A DNA stretch of 64,000 nucleotides, taken from positions 23,583,313 through 23,647,312 of the forward strand of contig OX388312.1 in NCBI GenBank assembly GCA_947579605.1, written 5' to 3'. This document shows positions 21,843-32,475 of this stretch, one piece after another. The notes under the pieces are model-generated. The model was not told the DNA's origin and did not search any database. It saw only the letters and a list, made by a program, of their open reading frames with translations. Source of the DNA: Athripsodes cinereus. Its lineage: Eukaryota; Arthropoda; Insecta; Trichoptera; Leptoceridae. A program made the position numbers and the translations under genes. Within the stretch, counting starts at the first letter, position 1. Each line of letters begins with the position of its first letter.

Positions 21843-22853
21843 ATGGCTGGCTCAGAGTTATTGAGGATGGAAAACTTTAACAATACATTGAGTTTCAAAT
21901 CATGGATGGATAGATTTGAGTTGTATTTACAAGCCACTGGCCAAGATGCAGTAGGTGATCAAAGAAAAGTAGCATTGTTGTTATTTTGCATGGGTGAGAA
22001 GGGAATTGAGGTTTATAACACATGGGATGAACCTCAAAAGGAGTTGAAATATTCTACAATAGTAAGTAAATTTAAAGAACATTTCATACCTAAACAGAAT
22101 GTTACATTCAATAGATACAAATTATTCAACAGAAAACAAAAAGAGGAGGAAACTTTTCAAGAATATTTAATTAACCTTAAAGAAATTATAACAACTTGCG
22201 AATTTGGTGATTTGAAAGAAAACATTTTAAGAGATATCTTCATTATAAATATACATCAAAATTATAAGAATTTGCAATTATTATTATTAGAAAAAATGAG
22301 TAACGATTCCGATGAAGCAATGGAAATTGTTACAAAATATTTATCCACAAGAAAAACAATGGAAGAGTTGCAAGCAAGCAAAAATATATATAAAATAAAT
22401 ACGGGTCAATCGAGAGAATTTCACCCGGCAATTCGTGATAAGAAGACATTGGAATATCAAAAACATAACAAGGAGCACAAACAAAGGAAATATGATACAA
22501 AAATACAAGACATATGTGGACGCTGTGGATGTCAACATATCCGAGGAAGATGCCCTGCATATAGGATCAAATGTCATAACTGTTCGATTCCAGGACACTT
22601 TGCAAAAATGTGTAAAAAGAAAATAACCAACAACAACCTGAGAACACTTCACGATGGTAACACTTACTCAGATACTGAAGATGGATCAGAACAAGACTCC
22701 AGGTTAGAAATAAGTAATATAAAAATATGTAATATTCATAATCAATATAAAAACAAGTGGGAATTATTATTAAAAATCAATGGGTATAATTTAATTGCTA
22801 TTATGGATACAGGGGCTATGGTAAATGTGATTTCGTTGGAAAATTATTATTAA
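21843..22853 (+). CDS. gag: Gag with start of protease, gypsy element 1
   Basis: 336 residues from an ATG 159 bases after the LTR. Gag packages the element RNA into virus-like particles. Residues 1-215 form a helical capsid-like region (SWMDRFELYL near 20, then typical gypsy gag helices). Two zinc knuckles follow: a shortened CX2CX3HX4C at C225, C228, H232, C237, and a standard CX2CX4HX4C at C244, C247, H252, C257. The frame runs straight on into the aspartic protease active site, D322-T-G-A, with no frameshift, then stops eight residues later at the deletion junction. So gag is probably intact but protease is cut. The two-knuckle pattern with linked protease is usual in this insect gypsy group. 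The antisense frames across it are shadows. Confidence 0.9.
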   Translation: MAGSELLRMENFNNTLSFKSWMDRFELYLQATGQDAVGDQRKVALLLFCMGEKGIEVYNTWDEPQKELKYSTIVSKFKEHFIPKQNVTFNRYKLFNRKQKEEETFQEYLINLKEIITTCEFGDLKENILRDIFIINIHQNYKNLQLLLLEKMSNDSDEAMEIVTKYLSTRKTMEELQASKNIYKINTGQSREFHPAIRDKKTLEYQKHNKEHKQRKYDTKIQDICGRCGCQHIRGRCPAYRIKCHNCSIPGHFAKMCKKKITNNNLRTLHDGNTYSDTEDGSEQDSRLEISNIKICNIHNQYKNKWELLLKINGYNLIAIMDTGAMVNVISLENYY

Positions 22854-22855
22854 AT

Positions 22856-23383
22856 TTGAGATTGTGTTTGGATCCAAGGAATTTGAACAATGCACTGTTA
22901 AAACCACACTACCCAATACCAACATTTGAAGAAATTAGATATAAAATTCAAGGTGCAAAAATATTTTCACATTTGGATGTAACATCTGGTTTTTGGACTA
23001 TTCCATTAGATAAAGAAAGTTCAGAATTGTGTACATTTAAGACACCATATGGGAGATATTGTTTTAAACGTCTTCCGTTTGGAACTAATATATCGTCAGA
23101 AGTATTTAGTAGAACTATGAATGAATATTTTTCAGACATTGAGGGGGTAACTATTTTTATTGACGATATTTTAATATTTGGTAAAGATCAGATTAGTCAT
23201 GATAATGCGTTAAAGAAAGTTCTTGAAAGAGCAAGGGAAATAAATTATCAATTTAATAAAAAGAAATGCAAATTTAATTTAAGAGAAATAAAATATTTAG
23301 GTCATATATTTAATAGTGAAGGTATTAAACCAGATCCATCACAAATAGAGTCTATAAATAACATGAAATCACCAAAAAAATAA
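22856..23383 (+). pseudogene. pol: Reverse transcriptase core, N-terminus missing, gypsy element 1
   Basis: 175 residues of the reverse-transcriptase palm. It starts abruptly at RLCLDPRNLN, then KIFSHLDVTSGFWTIPL (catalytic Asp 41), the LPFG block at 73-76, FIDDILIFG (catalytic Asp pair 103-104) and YLGHIFNSEGI near the end. Family members have roughly 200 or more residues between the protease DTGA and this point, and almost none are present, so a deletion is inferred. The listed start codon is the first available ATG-like triplet, not a real start. The frame ends at 23383 in an A-rich run, where a one-base length change separates it from the next frame. Confidence 0.9.
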
Positions 23384-23390
23384 AAATGAT

Positions 23391-25337
23391 TTGCAAAGAT
23401 TTTTAGGTATGATTAACTATTTAAGCCCTTTTATAGAAAATTTATCAGAAAAAACTGCCTTATTAAGACAACTCTTAAAGAAAAATATTGATTTTGTATG
23501 GGATGAAAATTTTGAGAAATGTTTTAATGATTTAAAGTGTATCATCAGCAAAAAACCTGTACTAATTCATTACAATCCAAATAAACCAATTACATTATCA
23601 GTTGACTCATCTAAATCAGCAATCGGTATGGTAATTTTACAGGATAAACAACCTATTGCATATGCATCTAAAACTTTAACCTCAGCACAATGTAATTACG
23701 CACAAATTGAAAAAGAGCTTTATGCTATAGTTTGTGGTTGTTATAAATTTCACCAATATTTGTATGGCCAAGTAGTACATGTTGAAACAGACCATAAACC
23801 TTTAGTAACTTTATTTAAAAAATCTTTATATGATATACCAGCAAGATTGCAAAGAATGATGTTAAGTTTGCAAAAATATAATTTAAATGTAGAGTATGTT
23901 CCAGGTAAACATTTATACATAGCAGATACTTTGTCTAGATCAGCTTTGCCAGACACAGAAACTTTAGATTTTGAAAAAGATATTAACATTCATGTAAACT
24001 CTGTTATAAATAATTTAGCAATAACTCCACAGAAATTAGAGGAAATTAAAAAAGCGACTAATGAGGATGAAGCTCTACAAATTTTGAAAGAATATTACAT
24101 TTCAGGTTGGCCTAATTCTAAAGACAAAACACATAATTTAGTAAAATTATATTGGAACATGCAAGATGAAATTAATGTTTGTAATGATTTAATTTTTAAG
24201 GGTTCTTCATTGATTATTCCAACAATTTTAAGACCTGATATTTTAAAACAGATGCATGCTGGACATCAAGGCATTGTTAAAACTAAAAAGTTAATTAAAG
24301 ATTTTTTATATTGGCCGAACATAAATTCAGATATAAAAAATATTATTGAACAATGTGAAACTTGTTTAAAATATATGCCAAAAAATCAGGCAGAAACTAT
24401 GATTTCTCATCCAATTTCAAATTATCCATGGGAAAGAGTGGGAGTAGATATTTTGACTTTTGAAGGAAATTATTTTTTGATTGTAATTGATTATTACTCA
24501 AAATATATTGAGATAGAAAATATGTATAAACACTATACAGCAAATTTGGTTGTCAATAAATTAAAAACTATATTTAGTAGACATGGAATTCCATTGGAGT
24601 TGATAAGTGATGGTGGGCCACCTTTTAATTCAATTGTATTTAAATCATTTATACATGATTGGGATATTCATCACATTTTCACGAGTCCGTATCATTCAAA
24701 ATCAAATGGACAAGCTGAAAGCGCAGTTAAAATAGTGAAAAATATTTTCAAAAAGTGTAGAGACAACAACTCAGATATTTATTTAGCTTTGTTACATTAT
24801 AGAATAACTCCCAAGGACAATTCACCATCGCCATCTCAATTACTAATGTCGAGACAACTCAGATGTAATTTACCCGTAACTAAAAAATATTTAAAACCAA
24901 AAATTATCAAATATAAAGATTACAAACAACATATGGAATATAAGCAAAGTATCATGAAAAAACATTATGATAAAAGTTGTAAAGATTTGCCTCCACTAAA
25001 AATAGGTGACAGTATTGTTTTCCAAAAAGATCCCAATAGTGATTGGGAGCCAGGTGTCGTAATTGAAATTTGTAAAACTCCAAGATCATATATAATAAAA
25101 GCAATAAATGGTAATAAATATAGAAGAAATAGGATTCATTTAAGATATAATACATGTCCAAACAATAGAGATGTAAGAGACAATAATGTATGTAAAAAGG
25201 TAATTAATAATGAATGTGATAAAACATATACCTATTTACCATCAAATTTAGATTTATCAAAAATACCAAGTTGTTCCAAAGATTACATAACCAAATCAGG
25301 TAGAGTAGTAAAAGAGCCCGATAGACTTAAATATTGA
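23391..25337 (+). pseudogene. pol: Reverse transcriptase end, RNase H and integrase, gypsy element 1
   Basis: 648 residues continuing pol after the A-run shift; the apparent start is the break point. Residues 1-60 are the reverse-transcriptase connection (RFLGMINYL). RNase H follows with Asp 72, Glu 109, Asp 134 and Asp 179 (DTLSRS). Integrase has the zinc-binding HHCC region (H289, H292, C322, C325) and the catalytic triad Asp 353, Asp 407 and Glu 443, with the standard 35 residues between the last two. A C-terminal domain with SDWEPGVVIEI and RNRIHLR follows. All catalytic residues are present, so the part downstream of the break looks recently functional. It ends with a stop 118 bp before the 3' LTR. 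Confidence 0.92.
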
Positions 25338-25393
25338 TTATTATAATATGTTTAATGGATATATAGTAAAGTAGTATTATTAAATAATATAAC

Positions 25394-25395
<2 letters not shown>

Positions 25396-25450
<55 letters not shown>
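25396..25450 (+). repeat. Uninterrupted 55-base A run before the 3' LTR
   Basis: Fifty-five A residues followed by GAACA and then the 3' LTR. The position is that of the polypurine tract that primes plus-strand synthesis. A run this long is unusual for that role and may be slippage-expanded or an assembly artefact. Confidence 0.85.
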
Positions 25451-25454
<4 letters not shown>

Positions 25455-25455
25455 A

Positions 25456-25620
25456 TGTTGTATTAATTGTTATCAAATATGTAAGAAAGTACCTAGGCAC
25501 TTTGCTTAGTAGTTATTTATTATTATTTCTATTTTGAATTTATTCCATTGGATTGTTTTGTTTTATAATTGAAAATAAAAGTCACTTGAAAACTGGAATC
25601 GCATGTTTTAATACATAACA
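25456..25620 (+). repeat. 3' LTR of gypsy element 1
   Basis: 165 bp, 164 identical to the 5' LTR. AATAAA at 25574-25579. Followed by the TCTTA duplication at 25621-25625. Confidence 0.95.
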
Positions 25621-25892
25621 TCTTATAGTATTCAAGACATGTTTTCCTTTGCTTTCAGTGAGCAAAATCTATGTACCTACATACATACAATTAGCTAATG
25701 ACATTATTATATTAGAAAATTCAAGATTATCTGTAAAAGATTGAGTTACCGTAGTTATCTTATTTATTTTGTTTCATTTCATACATTGATCATAGAACAA
25801 TAGCTTTTTATTTTTTTAATTTCATTGAGTTCAATGTTAGAATCTAGATACTTTATAGACTTACATTATATTTTTCAAGTAATCTATAAATC

Positions 25893-26165
25893 ATCTTTCT
25901 TCATCCTTACGTGTCTTGTCGGGTCCATCCGATAATGACAATCACCTGGGAGAAATCTTGACTGTTCTGGGCACAAAACAGCTCCTCTACACCTCTCATC
26001 CCGGTCCACTCTCGAATGTTCTGAAGCCAGGAAAACCGCTTCTTCCAACCGCTCAACGGCCTTCAATCTTCCCTTCTATGACCAATTATTGTAGAATGGC
26101 ATTTTTTCCCCTCTCATTGTGTGACCAAAATATGAAGTTTTTCGGAGCATGATTGATTATAAATC
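25893..26165 (-). mobile_element. LINE reverse-transcriptase remnant (family A), copy 5
   Basis: The reverse strand reads GAACATTCGAGAGTGGACCG, GGGATGAGAGGTGTAGAGGA and CCCAGGTGATTGTCATTATC, matching family A with heavy drift. Upstream on that strand is a FGHTMRG-like remnant. The short frames in both directions here come from it. Confidence 0.6.
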
Positions 26166-26266
26166 ATCTATAACTGGGTTTTAATCCTTGATTATATATT
26201 TATGCTCAGAAATGAAGATTCATACTACTTTCATCAAAAAATGAAAATTCATGAAATTTTATAACA

Positions 26267-26318
26267 GAAAGTTAATGTTAGTAGGTACGAAACTTTGTAC
26301 CTACTAACATTAACTTTC
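26267..26318. repeat. Perfect 22-bp inverted repeat
   Basis: Arms GAAAGTTAATGTTAGTAGGTAC and exact complement around an 8-base loop (GAAACTTT at 26289-26296). No flanking duplication seen. It could be a minimal MITE or a templated hairpin. Confidence 0.9.
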
Positions 26319-26911
26319 AGTCAATTTGATGAAAAGTGAGAAGATCAAAGATTGGATTCACGGTATGTAGATCTAGAAAGGTATGTTTTATTACGACCCC
26401 AATAATGTATCAAAATATATAGAAGTACATTGATATTCGATACAAGTTTAGGTGTAGGTCTACATATTATTATTATTATCAACATCGTGGAGAGGGTAGT
26501 TATTGGAAGGGAAACTGCCCCTAAAGGGTTATTTACCTGAAGTGTTACGACCAAACAGCAACTACGATGTACCTACCTTTATTTCTGCCACCAATACACG
26601 AGAGAAGTACTCGAGCTATTGAATGAAGGAGGAAGATTATAATATATTCTCTAAAGGATCGATCTCTTGACTTCAAGGTTTCAAATTTTGACACCAGGCA
26701 GATATAACATAATATTAAGTTTACGATATTCTGGTAGATATTTATTAACATATTCGAAAACAAACCTCACACCCTCTTGCAGAAAATTAGATATAAGAAT
26801 TTTAGATATTTGTGTAATGTCCTGCACGTGTTGTATGCTATTATATGTACCTATATATTATTAGTATAACATTCAGGTTGCTTTGTAAAAACTTTATGTT
26901 CCTAAATAATC
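26319..26911. other. Unassigned stretch
   Basis: Mixed composition, no supported gene. Overlapping 65-72-codon frames on both strands have no domains. Confidence 0.35.
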
Positions 26912-27142
26912 ATATATATATATAAACCAGCCTAAGCCGATTCGTAAGCATCGGGACACCTTTCCTGCTTCATACAAAAGGGAGTTTGCACAGTCTGTTG
27001 GTTGTGCGGATGAGGTGTGTGTTGGGTAATATTCTTAATATCTTCACTCTCGCAGGTGTAAAAATCCAGTTAATTGCGAAAGCTTCGTTTAACATATATA
27101 TATATATGAGATGAATGTTTTACTCCATTTCACTGCGTACAG
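26912..27142 (+). other. Orphan block between (TA)n runs, left flank of gypsy element 2
   Basis: A patch with GC well above its surroundings lies between (TA)n runs at 26912-26932 and 27093-27107. One frame, ending at the stop 27027-27029, reads NQPKPIRKHRDTFPASYKRE and then FAQSVGCADEVCVG. Beyond the second (TA)n run a frame opens at 27110 and is open up to the LTR insertion at 27142. I do not recognise either peptide. Confidence 0.3.
27139..27142. repeat. Target-site duplication, gypsy element 2 (left)
   Basis: ACAG before the left LTR, repeated at 36256-36259 after the right LTR. A 4-bp duplication is normal for several metavirid lineages. Confidence 0.85.
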
Positions 27143-27610
27143 TGTAACATTCCTTCCCATAGTCGGCAGATTTCAGTGACTCTCTCAGGGTTTGTCGTTG
27201 GGTAAAATTATTGTGGTGGTTGTATTAAGTAAACACTAGCATGATGTGGAACGATCAGTTTATTGAAGAAGAAAATGGTTACACAGTTTATGAATACTCA
27301 AAAACAATTCACATTTTTAATACTGAACTACATACTAATGCGACACTCACAGTATGTTGAAGAAGAGAAGAAAATTAGATTATTTTTATTGTGCGAGTTC
27401 CTCCGTTCTCTCTTGTAAGACGAACGGAGGGAAACTGCGGCAAAATGGCTGACTCCCGGAAAAGGATGAAGAAGAAGGAATCTGCTTTATGATAATATCA
27501 AAAGGTATTTACGATTACTCTAGATAGGGGGCCAGGGCTTTCACAGGATTTCGATAGATGGCAACACAAGTACCATTTTAACGATACCAAATTATAAGGT
27601 TCCCATGACA
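27143..27610 (-). repeat. 3' LTR of gypsy element 2
   Basis: 468 bp. In element sense it begins TGTCATGGGAACC and ends GGAATGTTACA. A polyadenylation word AATAAA lies at 27264-27259 on the minus strand. Identical to 35788-36255 over its whole length as read by eye. Confidence 0.95.
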
Positions 27611-29484
27611 CCATCTCAAGTTGTCTTTTAAAGAAAAAAAATGAATAAAAAAAAGAAAAGTCTCAAAGTCAGTAATAAGAAGGATTCTACAGAACTAAGA
27701 GTGTCAAAGATAAGAAAGATTTTACAATACTGTGAGTGTCAGAGATAAGAAAGGTTTTACAATACTGTGAGTGTCAAAACAAAGATACAAATTTTTCTTA
27801 CAGACATTAGTAACAAATTCTTAACTAATCCTTACAAATAGACATGTCTCAAGCAAGCAAGGGACCAGGAAGATGCACCGACAGAACAGGTCGCGGAAAC
27901 GGGATCGTAGACAATGTTCTCGCCATACTTCTAGGTAAACCTTTACATGCTTAAGACAAAACAAAAAAAATTAATTCTTTTTACATAATATAACAAAACC
28001 TTCAACAATTTTACAAACACTTTTCTTTACTCCAAGAGGAGGTATCCATTACAATTATATCTGATCTACCTCTATTATAAGGGCGGTAATCCTTTACCCT
28101 ATAGCATTTTTCTTTTGTGGAAACTTCCCACCAATTTCATACAGGCAAATGGTTAATATCAGGTACCAAACCTATCGCGCAGAGCTTCTCTAAGCGACCT
28201 GTATGAATTTTCTTTGTTTGAGCGTCCTCAAACCTCACTTGGACAATAAGTTTGTCGGGCATTAAAAAAATTGATAATTACTAAAATAAATTTGAGTTAG
28301 AACTGATTGTATTAGGGTAGGACGATTAGTCATATCTCTATATCAGTCTAACCCAGGAGATGTACATGGAAGATGGCGAATCATCCAATGACTCCTTAAC
28401 ATTCATACTAGGCAAATAGAAATTACTGTAAGGGTACGCATTCCATACAGTAAAATTGCCGCAAAATGGCCAGCAGGTTCACACCATGTGAGAAACCTTG
28501 CCATATGATTTATTTACAAAACCATGCACACTAGAAGTTGAAACACAACAAACTTATTTTAATTTGACTGATGCGACCTTGACCCTCAATTTAAGATTTA
28601 GCATTAATGATTTGATAAACTACGGGAATTAGTGGTAGTCTTTCACGCACTTTCATACTTCATCATTTATCTGCAGTTTTTACTTGTATACTTCATTCTT
28701 TCGTACCAAGCATTCATCGTCTGCCATAAGTCATTCATCAGTTACCACATAACTCGGTGATTCATGAGTTCACGTAAAATATAAGGAAAATTAACAAAAG
28801 AATTCGTATACTTGTGTATACTGGAGGGTCAAAATTACATCAGTTATACAGTACAAAATTCTTTAAAACTAACATGTTGTATGTCTTTTGTCTGCGACAG
28901 TGGATGGGTTCAGATTATTGTGAACACGTTGCTACTGAAAACGGCTAGCATATGAGATGATAAAGGCAACTTCAGGCATCCACGGGCGCAAACAAAAAAA
29001 AAGGTGATCAAACATACAAAAAATATTATTTAAGGGCGCCACAAAGTTCGAACAATTCAAAATTCTCACAGAAGCGGAACCTTGAAGAGCCTCTATGAGA
29101 TTTCTTAACTAAATGTTTACAATAAGATGGGCTGCAAAAGTTACAAGTACTTGAAGAGTAGAAATACCAAATTTTTGACTATCAACAGTATTATAATTTA
29201 TTTTGCTTTAAAGAAGAACGAAAGATAATTCCTTTGACATTACTCTGACTGTAAATATAATTTCTTTTGTGAGTCTAACATTTTTACTACATACAAAATT
29301 CACTATTAACATTGACCTGTGATGTATAGACATAGTTCTTTTTATTCATTAAAATTGCAGCCCAAGAAAACATTACATTTTTACATAAATTCTTTACATT
29401 ACCAAAATTTCAAGTTTCCATTGATGGATTTACATTCAGAATGAAATATAACAACAAAATTTTGGAGAAACACATACCTAGGAC
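27611..29484 (-). other. Long 3' non-coding region of gypsy element 2
   Basis: 1.87 kb between the pol stop and the 3' LTR with no long frame on either strand. The position is where env lies in errantiviruses, but nothing env-like is visible. It includes three imperfect 35-bp tandem units at about 27674-27778 (ATAAG at 27675, 27710 and 27745) carrying TACTGTGAGTGTC, a word also present in the LTR in the opposite orientation. Confidence 0.7.
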
Positions 29485-32475
29485 TCAGAACTTAATGATA
29501 TCCTTAGCATGATAGTTTCCCATTGCTCCAGTATCTACATCGCATAGCTCGTATACGTTAGGGGATATGATTCGGTGAACCTGAGACTTGATGAAACGAG
29601 GTGCCAATTTCTTTGAAAAATAATTCGCAGCGTTGCTATGAACAAATGACCTTCTCCAGACGATTTGACCTATGTCCAGACGAAGAGTTTTGCGACGAAG
29701 GTTATATCTATCGGCATTACGATGGAAAGCCTTGGTCAATGAGGAGGAGATTTCGTCGTAAAGCGCGTTCATTTCTGATAAACGACGTTGACGTTGTTCG
29801 GCAAATGCTTCTAAGGTACCACTATCAGAGGCATTGACAGTTCTATGGAAGGAGGCATGAGGAACATATTCTGTACCATGTACAAGGAAATAGGGAGAGT
29901 AACCTGTGGTTACATTTACAGTACTATTAATACAAGAACAGATTTTTGGAAGCTTGGAACACCAAGAACGTTGATCATTTTCTACCAATATCGAAAGAGC
30001 AGTAAGAAGAGTAGAATTGTATCTTTCAACGGGGTTATTCTGTGGGTGATAATATGCATTATAAAACAAGTCATTGATACCATAAGAATGTAAAAATGAT
30101 TTAAATTCTTTAGCAACGAACTGTCGGCCGTTGTCTAAGACAACACACCGCGGAATACAATAGGGAAGAAAAATTCGTTCCTCGAGTAGTTTGATTATTT
30201 CTTTAGCTGTAGGGTTTCGTAGTGGAAAAGCCCAAAGATATTTGGTAAAGATATCTACAACAGTAAGGATATGCACGTTGCGCTTATATGACATGGGCAA
30301 TGGTCCTACCAGGTCAATACTCAATGATTCCATAGGTTTAGTAACGGGTTTTGGGTTTTTCATTAATCCATGAGGCGCTTGGTTATTATGTTTATATGCC
30401 TTACATGTTTGGCACTGCTTTACATAATCCTTAATGGTGGACAATAAACCACGGCAATAGAAAGTTTGAGAAAGATAGGCATGAGTTTTTAAAACTCCAG
30501 GATGGCAATTGTTATCATGAAATTCTGAAATTAAAGGTTCAAGTTGATCAGAAGGCACAACAAGTCTCCAAAATGAAGAATCTGGGGAAGAATTATTAGG
30601 TTTCTTATTTTTACAGTATCTATAGAGGTGACCATCCTCTAACATGAAATTATGGCAGTCTTGAGGTCTTTCTTCACAAGATTTGTAGACTTTACGATAC
30701 CATGGATCGGAGACATTGGTATAAACAGAAGGAAAAGTGAAAGCAGAAACAGGAATTCGACTGAGTCCATCAGCAAGTTTGTTTTCACAACCTTTCTTAT
30801 AAACAAAATCAAAACTGTATTGTGATAGACGCATAGCCCATCTGGCTAAACGTCCGCTGGGAGAAGAAATGGTTTTTAGATATTTTAAACATCCATGATC
30901 GCTCATAAGGGTAAAATGAGTACCTTCTAAGTAGCTACGAAAATGATGTACAGAATCTACGACAGCAAGTAATTCGCGGTCAGTAGTGGAATAGTGTTGT
31001 TCAGTATCAGAAAGTTTACGGGAGAAATAAGCTATGGCATGCTCAGTTCCATCAGGAGATTTTTGTGAAAGGAAACTACCTATGCTTATTGCACTAGCAT
31101 CGCAAGTAAGTATATAAGGTAGCGAATAGTCAGGGGGTTTCAATACAGGGGCCGTTATCATGGCAGATTTTAAAGCAATGAAAGATTGTTCGGCTTCATT
31201 ATTCCAAGAAAATTGTTTATTAAATTTCTTACTTGTCAACTTGCAAAGAGGAGAGGCAATAGCAGAAAATGATTTGATAAAACGTCTATAGTAAGAACAC
31301 ATTCCAAGGAAACCTCTTAGTTCCTTAGTTGAAGTGGGACGTGGATAATTTAACATTACATTTATTTTTTCGGGGTCGGTAGTAATACCGTCTTGGTTGA
31401 TGACGTGACCAAGATATTTTAATGAATCTTTACAAAAAACAGATTTCTTTAACTTTATAGTAAGATTGGCTTCATTTAAGCGTTGAAATACGGTCTTCAA
31501 GGAGGCAATGTGAGATTCAAATGTAGGACTACAAATTAAGATATCATCCAGATAGCAGAAAACATGATCACCAAGATCAGAAAAGAGTTTGTCCATGAGT
31601 CTTTGCATTTCAGCAGGTATATTCTTCAGTCCAAATGGGGTGACTTTAAAGTGGTATTGTCCTCTACCTTCCACAAAAAAGGCAGTTTTTGGACGGCTTT
31701 CGAGTGATAGGGGCAATTGCCAAAAACCGTGACTTAAATCAAGACTTGTAAGAAACTTGGTATCACGAAGGTTATCTAATATGCGATTGATATTGGGAAG
31801 TCTATAGCAGTCGGTCTTAGTGACGTCATTTAATCTACGAGGGTCTAATACAAATCGACCAGTACCATCTTTTTTGGGTACAATAAAAACATTATTTAGC
31901 CATGGGCTACGGGCAGGTTCGATTACATCCATTTTTAACATGGCATCAATTTCAGTACAAAGTTGTTCTCTTCTGACATGTGATTGTGGGTAAGTCTTCT
32001 GTTTTACAGGCAGATTATCGCCCGTGTCGATAACATGACTTATAAGATGGGTACGACCTAAGCCTTTGGTTTCATAAGAAATCGTTGAGAATAGTTCTTT
32101 GACTTCATTCAGTTCAGAACATTGTGCTGGAGTAAGATTATTGGCAGAAACTAGGCAAGAAGGGGACGAAGATGTAACAAATATGTGTTTACTAGCTATT
32201 GGATTTGTCAAAGAATTGTTATTATTCGGAAAGAGTCGTGGTGCTAAGCCGGAGTTTTCAAGAAATGGGACACCCAAAATTATTCCATGAGAAACAGAAG
32301 GGGCCACAATAAAAGTAACATGAACAGTCTTGTTATCAAAGCAAAGAGGAAGAATGATCTTTCCAATAGACTGGAAAGAGGAACTGTTAACACCAAACAA
32401 TGTTTGAACATGGGGTTGCAGGGTATAGCCTAAGGTTGTAAAAGTTTTATAAGTAGGTATCTCTACCCAATATAT
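29485..32475 (-). CDS. pol: Pol polyprotein (protease end, reverse transcriptase, RNase H, integrase), gypsy element 2
   Basis: The frame opens after a stop at 32478-32476 and runs to 29485. Counting from codon 32400 (971 residues; that TTG is not a real start): protease end ILGVPFLE at 41-48; reverse transcriptase from about 130 with RFVLDPRRLN (182-191), catalytic Asp 221, and YLDD at 283-286; RNase H with Asp 434, Glu 476, Asp 501 and Asp 544; integrase zinc region H628, H633, C663, C666; catalytic Asp 696, Asp 756 and Glu 792 with 35 residues between the last two. Every catalytic residue is present and there is no internal stop, which fits a very young copy. It makes the copy DNA and integrates it. 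Expression depends on frameshifting from gag. Confidence 0.95.
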   Translation of the reverse strand: MYWVEIPTYKTFTTLGYTLQPHVQTLFGVNSSSFQSIGKIILPLCFDNKTVHVTFIVAPSVSHGIILGVPFLENSGLAPRLFPNNNNSLTNPIASKHIFVTSSSPSCLVSANNLTPAQCSELNEVKELFSTISYETKGLGRTHLISHVIDTGDNLPVKQKTYPQSHVRREQLCTEIDAMLKMDVIEPARSPWLNNVFIVPKKDGTGRFVLDPRRLNDVTKTDCYRLPNINRILDNLRDTKFLTSLDLSHGFWQLPLSLESRPKTAFFVEGRGQYHFKVTPFGLKNIPAEMQRLMDKLFSDLGDHVFCYLDDILICSPTFESHIASLKTVFQRLNEANLTIKLKKSVFCKDSLKYLGHVINQDGITTDPEKINVMLNYPRPTSTKELRGFLGMCSYYRRFIKSFSAIASPLCKLTSKKFNKQFSWNNEAEQSFIALKSAMITAPVLKPPDYSLPYILTCDASAISIGSFLSQKSPDGTEHAIAYFSRKLSDTEQHYSTTDRELLAVVDSVHHFRSYLEGTHFTLMSDHGCLKYLKTISSPSGRLARWAMRLSQYSFDFVYKKGCENKLADGLSRIPVSAFTFPSVYTNVSDPWYRKVYKSCEERPQDCHNFMLEDGHLYRYCKNKKPNNSSPDSSFWRLVVPSDQLEPLISEFHDNNCHPGVLKTHAYLSQTFYCRGLLSTIKDYVKQCQTCKAYKHNNQAPHGLMKNPKPVTKPMESLSIDLVGPLPMSYKRNVHILTVVDIFTKYLWAFPLRNPTAKEIIKLLEERIFLPYCIPRCVVLDNGRQFVAKEFKSFLHSYGINDLFYNAYYHPQNNPVERYNSTLLTALSILVENDQRSWCSKLPKICSCINSTVNVTTGYSPYFLVHGTEYVPHASFHRTVNASDSGTLEAFAEQRQRRLSEMNALYDEISSSLTKAFHRNADRYNLRRKTLRLDIGQIVWRRSFVHSNAANYFSKKLAPRFIKSQVHRIISPNVYELCDVDTGAMGNYHAKDIIKF

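Larger units (their letters stand above)
21520..25620 (+). mobile_element. Ty3/gypsy LTR retrotransposon 1, defective
   Basis: A 4101-bp element with 165-bp LTRs, a candidate primer-binding site (TGGTGTCAGGTGTGAA at 21685), gag, and pol in the order protease, reverse transcriptase, RNase H, integrase. That domain order is diagnostic of Ty3/gypsy. The LTRs differ at one base (21637 G, 25573 A) and the 5-bp target duplication is perfect, so the insertion is young. Coding is broken twice: a deletion-type junction at about 22850-22856 removes the rest of protease and the start of reverse transcriptase, and an A-run shift near 23375 splits reverse transcriptase. There is no env. A 55-base poly(A) run sits just before the 3' LTR. 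Confidence 0.95.

Noticed and set aside
27611..29484. env gene of an errantivirus
   Set aside because: No long frame, signal peptide or membrane segment on either strand between pol and the 3' LTR.
29601..30373. Plus-strand frames of 60-82 codons
   Set aside because: Antisense shadows of the gypsy element 2 pol ORF.
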